Positions 61,637 through 64,000 of a stretch of DNA of 64,000 bases are shown piece by piece. Origin of the DNA: Treponema sp. GTDB lineage: Bacteria; Spirochaetota; Spirochaetia; Treponematales; Breznakiellaceae. Both the position numbers and the translations under genes were made by a program. A model generated the notes under the pieces. It saw only the letters and a list, made by a program, of their open reading frames with translations, did not search any database and was not told the origin of the DNA. Location: positions 1-64,000 of the forward strand of contig WQZG01000010.1 of assembly GCA_009780855.1 (NCBI GenBank). Reading direction: 5' to 3'. Position 1 is the first letter of the stretch; every line of letters starts with the position of its first letter.

Positions 61637-62488
61637 ATGCTCCTGGATTTTCTGTTTTTACTCAAAAGAATTAAAGTCTACGCTCTGGTCGGCGAAAGCG
61701 GTACAGGAAAAAGTTTCAGGGCCAAACTTGTCGCCCAGAAATACGGAATTGATCTGATCATTGATGACGGACTCTTAATCCAGGGCAACCGTATTATAGC
61801 CGGTCAGTCCGCCAAAAAAGAAAAAACATTTATGGCCGCAGTCAAGGTAGCGCTTTTTGATCAGAAGGCCCACAGGGATGAAGTAGCGCGCAAACTCCAG
61901 GGCGAAAAAACCAGAAAAATCCTTATACTGGGAACTTCAGAAAAAATGGTAAACAAGATAGCCGCAAGACTCCAGCTGCCGCAGCCGTCAAAAATAATTA
62001 AAATCGAAGATATATCAACCCAGGAAGAAATCGAAAAAGCAATACGGACAAGACGCATTGAAGGCAAACATGTAATTCCCGTACCTTCAATAGAAATAAA
62101 AAGAAACTACCCGCTGATTTTTTACAATGCCATAAAAATTTTTAAAAGAAAACCAAACGGGATCGGCCCGGTCCCAAGAACCCACGAAAAATCCGTAGTA
62201 AGGCCGGAATATTCCAAACGCGGGAAGGTTGAAATATCCGAGGCCGCGCTGAGCCAGATGGTGATTCACTGCGTAGCAGAGAAGAACCCGGACATCCGGA
62301 TAAAAAAAATGATAGTGCGGGACAGCGGCCAGGGTTACCGACTGGTCATTACCATTGATGTGCCGTATGCGACCCAGCTAAGCGGAAACATCCATGATCT
62401 TCAGCAATATATAATTGAAAATATAGAACGTTACACGAGCATTTTAATTGAAGAAGTAAATATTATCATTGATAAAATAATTCAATAG
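61637..62488 (+). CDS. P-loop NTPase fused to an Asp23-like domain
   Basis: 283 residues. The Walker A GESGTGKS lies at about 19-26 (VYALVGESGTGKSFRAKLVA); ARKLQGEKTRKILILGTSEK includes the likely Walker B-type strand. The last 85 residues (KVEISEAALSQMVIHCVAEK; SGNIHDLQQYIIENIERYTS) match the Asp23/alkaline-shock domain, known for envelope-associated proteins. The fusion is uncommon outside spirochaetes as far as I recall. The start ATG 61637 has no clear ribosome site. It is followed 9 bp later by the TPR protein gene, which suggests an envelope role. Confidence 0.7.
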   Translation: MLLDFLFLLKRIKVYALVGESGTGKSFRAKLVAQKYGIDLIIDDGLLIQGNRIIAGQSAKKEKTFMAAVKVALFDQKAHRDEVARKLQGEKTRKILILGTSEKMVNKIAARLQLPQPSKIIKIEDISTQEEIEKAIRTRRIEGKHVIPVPSIEIKRNYPLIFYNAIKIFKRKPNGIGPVPRTHEKSVVRPEYSKRGKVEISEAALSQMVIHCVAEKNPDIRIKKMIVRDSGQGYRLVITIDVPYATQLSGNIHDLQQYIIENIERYTSILIEEVNIIIDKIIQ

Positions 62489-62497
62489 GAGTTGCGT

Positions 62498-63703
62498 ATG
62501 AAGGCATGCAAAAAAAATATTATTTTGGTTTTTGTTATCATGGCAATTATACCGGCAGCCGGTCTTGCGGCCCAGACCGATTATGCCCAGTTTTATAAAA
62601 CCGATCATTATGAATTGTACGCAATGGAAGGCGCGGAAAACGGCCTGCCATCGCTCGGGAAAGAACTTGAACTTCGTTTTGAAGTATTCAATCAGCTCTT
62701 TAGATTCGGCGCTCTGGCCGCGCCGCTGAGGGTCAGGGTTTTTATTGACAGCGCTGCCTATGATGATTATGTCAAAGCCAGACTGGGAACTACCAGACCC
62801 GGAGCCGTATACCTTCATTATAACCAGAGCGAGAGACGGGAGCTTGTGGTGCTGCGCGGAAGCCCGGAAGAAGCAAGCATGGTCGCCTACCAGTCGTTTA
62901 TTCAGTTTTTAAGGGGCTATATCAGAAATCCGCCATCCTGGATGCGGGAAGGTTTTGCCATTTATTTCAACAGCATCAAATTCGATCCCGTAACCGAAAC
63001 TTTAAAATACGAAGAAAATTTAACCTGGCTTGAAACATTAAAGGGCCTTGGTGATAAAATCCTGCATCCCAAAGATATAATGCTGCGTGACACGATCGTC
63101 TACAATGAATCCTCCGCATCAAGCACAACAGCAGGATTTTTTTCCCAGGATTTCCAGATTTGTTCCTGGGCCCTGGTTTCTTTTTTGTTGAACTCCGGGG
63201 ACTACTTCCGGACCCTGACCGAATCGTTTATGGTCCTCTCCCCCATCGCTGCGGCCGGCGAAAACAGCACCGCTGTTTTGGATCGTTTTTCCATGTGGAC
63301 AGATATGGATCAACTGGACAGGGATTTTTTTGCATACCTGGATTCGCGCCGGACCTTTAACGAACTGATGGATGCCGGCCGTTATTATTACGATGCAAAA
63401 AACCTGATGAACGCGGAAATGGCATTCATGTCCGCCATTGATCTGCGGCCGGCAAATTACGCGCCGTATTATTACCTGGGATTAATTTATTATGAAGACC
63501 AGGAATTCGACATGGCGGAAGATTTTTACAAACTTAGCATGGAATACGGCGCTGACGAAGCTCTGGTAAATTACGCTCTGGGCATAAACGCCGCCTCGGC
63601 CGGCAGGAATTCCGATGCGATCACCTGGCTGCAGAATGCCGCGGATCTGAATCCGGATCGTTTCAAAGAAAGGGCTGATGATTTAATTTCAAAACTGCAG
63701 TAA
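62498..63703 (+). CDS. Secreted TPR protein, function unknown
   Basis: 401 residues. Signal IILVFVIMAIIPAAGLAA ends near residue 25. About 30-260 has a globular domain with RNPPSWMREGFAIYFNSIKF, a Gly/aromatic layout resembling a gluzincin-like peptidase fold, but the HExxH metal site is not seen. Residues about 290-395 form three TPRs (AGRYYYDAKNLMNAEMAFMS; YYYLGLIYYEDQEFDMAEDF; YALGINAASAGRNSDAITWL). The start ATG 62498 follows AGGAG. It is probably periplasmic. Confidence 0.7.
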   Translation: MKACKKNIILVFVIMAIIPAAGLAAQTDYAQFYKTDHYELYAMEGAENGLPSLGKELELRFEVFNQLFRFGALAAPLRVRVFIDSAAYDDYVKARLGTTRPGAVYLHYNQSERRELVVLRGSPEEASMVAYQSFIQFLRGYIRNPPSWMREGFAIYFNSIKFDPVTETLKYEENLTWLETLKGLGDKILHPKDIMLRDTIVYNESSASSTTAGFFSQDFQICSWALVSFLLNSGDYFRTLTESFMVLSPIAAAGENSTAVLDRFSMWTDMDQLDRDFFAYLDSRRTFNELMDAGRYYYDAKNLMNAEMAFMSAIDLRPANYAPYYYLGLIYYEDQEFDMAEDFYKLSMEYGADEALVNYALGINAASAGRNSDAITWLQNAADLNPDRFKERADDLISKLQ

Positions 63704-63715
63704 ACGGTTAAAATA

Positions 63716-64000
63716 TCACAAGCTCCGCGCTAGGATGCAGGCGCCTTCAAGAGCTGTCCCTGCAGGCGGCGAGACTTTTAATCCGGGTAATTCGCGCGAC
63801 AGGATTTCCCTTAATCCGCCGGCGATTATCCCGTTATGTTCGATCACACCGCCTGCAATAACCAACTCCCGGCGGTTAATCCACGGCGACTGTTTGACAA
63901 CGCTGCAGACCAGCAGAGCCAGCTCACGCGCTCCGGTATGGAGTATATCCAGGGCAAGCGGATCTCCTGCTTCGGCGGCGGATGTAACCGCGGGCGCCAG
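63716..64000 (-). CDS. BadF/BadG-type ATPase (GlcNAc-kinase-like), C-terminal part
   Basis: The right edge cuts this gene; 94 residues of the C-terminus are visible. They read LAPAVTSAAEAGDPLALDIL, LALLVCSVVKQSPW, ELVIAGGVIEHNGIIAGGLR and end ALEGACILARSL. The AGGV motif and the GACILA end match the BadF/BadG/BcrA/BcrD ATPase family, which includes bacterial N-acetylglucosamine kinases. Convergent with the TPR gene across 12 bp. Specificity unknown. Confidence 0.7.
   Translation of the reverse strand: MAPAVTSAAEAGDPLALDILHTGARELALLVCSVVKQSPWINRRELVIAGGVIEHNGIIAGGLREILSRELPGLKVSPPAGTALEGACILARSL

Noticed and set aside
62498-63703. Gluzincin metallopeptidase
   Set aside because: The region resembling a peptidase fold (WMREGFAIYF) lacks the HExxH metal-binding motif, so enzyme function cannot be claimed.
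1-64000. tRNA, rRNA and riboswitch genes
   Set aside because: No cloverleaf, rRNA stretch or known riboswitch core was recognised by eye in any intergenic gap; a covariance-model search would be needed to exclude small RNAs.

Overview
The window looks like the chromosome of a host-associated or gut-type spirochaete of the Treponema group. It carries the spirochaete motility (fla) operon in its characteristic order (flbB, fliK, flgD, flgE, flbD, motA, motB, fliL, fliM, fliY ... fliO, fliP, fliQ, fliR, flhB, flhA, flhF, flhG, a membrane protein, the sigma-28 gene, a FapA/DUF342 gene). The hook protein FlgE has the lysine and cysteine used for the spirochaete lysinoalanine crosslink. The species is not determined from the sequence.

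Layout. 1-2.9 kb: insertion-sequence-like end repeats, an aquaporin fragment, a UroD-family gene and an outer-membrane protein gene. 3.0-16.0 kb (minus strand): the export, sigma factor and regulatory half of the fla operon. 16.1-25.2 kb: an accessory island splitting the fla operon between fliY and fliO. It holds a DUF4038 glycosidase, a GH38 alpha-mannosidase, a UroD-family protein, a solute-binding protein and a divergent AraC regulator broken by a stop codon. At its fliY end lie a deleted second copy of fliY and a decapitated PIN toxin gene. 25.2-34.0 kb (minus strand): the structural and motor half of the fla operon; fliK shows a one-base frameshift near its 3' end. 34.2-42 kb: a remnant of a toxin-antitoxin locus, a phosphoesterase, a Gfo/Idh/MocA and mannitol-dehydrogenase pair, an unusual CDF transporter and a UvrD-type helicase. 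42-59 kb: a glycan-utilisation locus. 59.2-64 kb: a CopA-type copper ATPase, a P-loop/Asp23-like protein, a TPR envelope protein and the end of a BadF-type kinase.

The 42-59 kb locus has a LacI repressor, two LplB/LplC-type permeases, a solute-binding protein, three UroD-family proteins, a GHL6/GH151-like enzyme, a GH38 alpha-mannosidase, two Cys-type sulfatases and a GH4 enzyme. It encodes no ABC ATPase. Four copies of a TTTGGGTA-type operator sit in two inverted pairs about 120 bp apart, around three near-consensus sigma-70 promoters. This suggests a small LacI regulon with loop-forming operators. The gene set suggests uptake and breakdown of a sulfated, mannose-containing (possibly fucosylated) glycan.

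The most unusual feature is the repeated association of UroD-superfamily proteins (five in the window) with glycan importers and glycosidases. The order SBP, UroD, glycosidase, GH38 occurs in similar form in both the island and the 42-59 kb locus. Some of these UroD proteins keep the zinc ligands typical of corrinoid methyltransferases and others have lost them. A role in modified-sugar (for example O-methyl) metabolism is possible but unproven.
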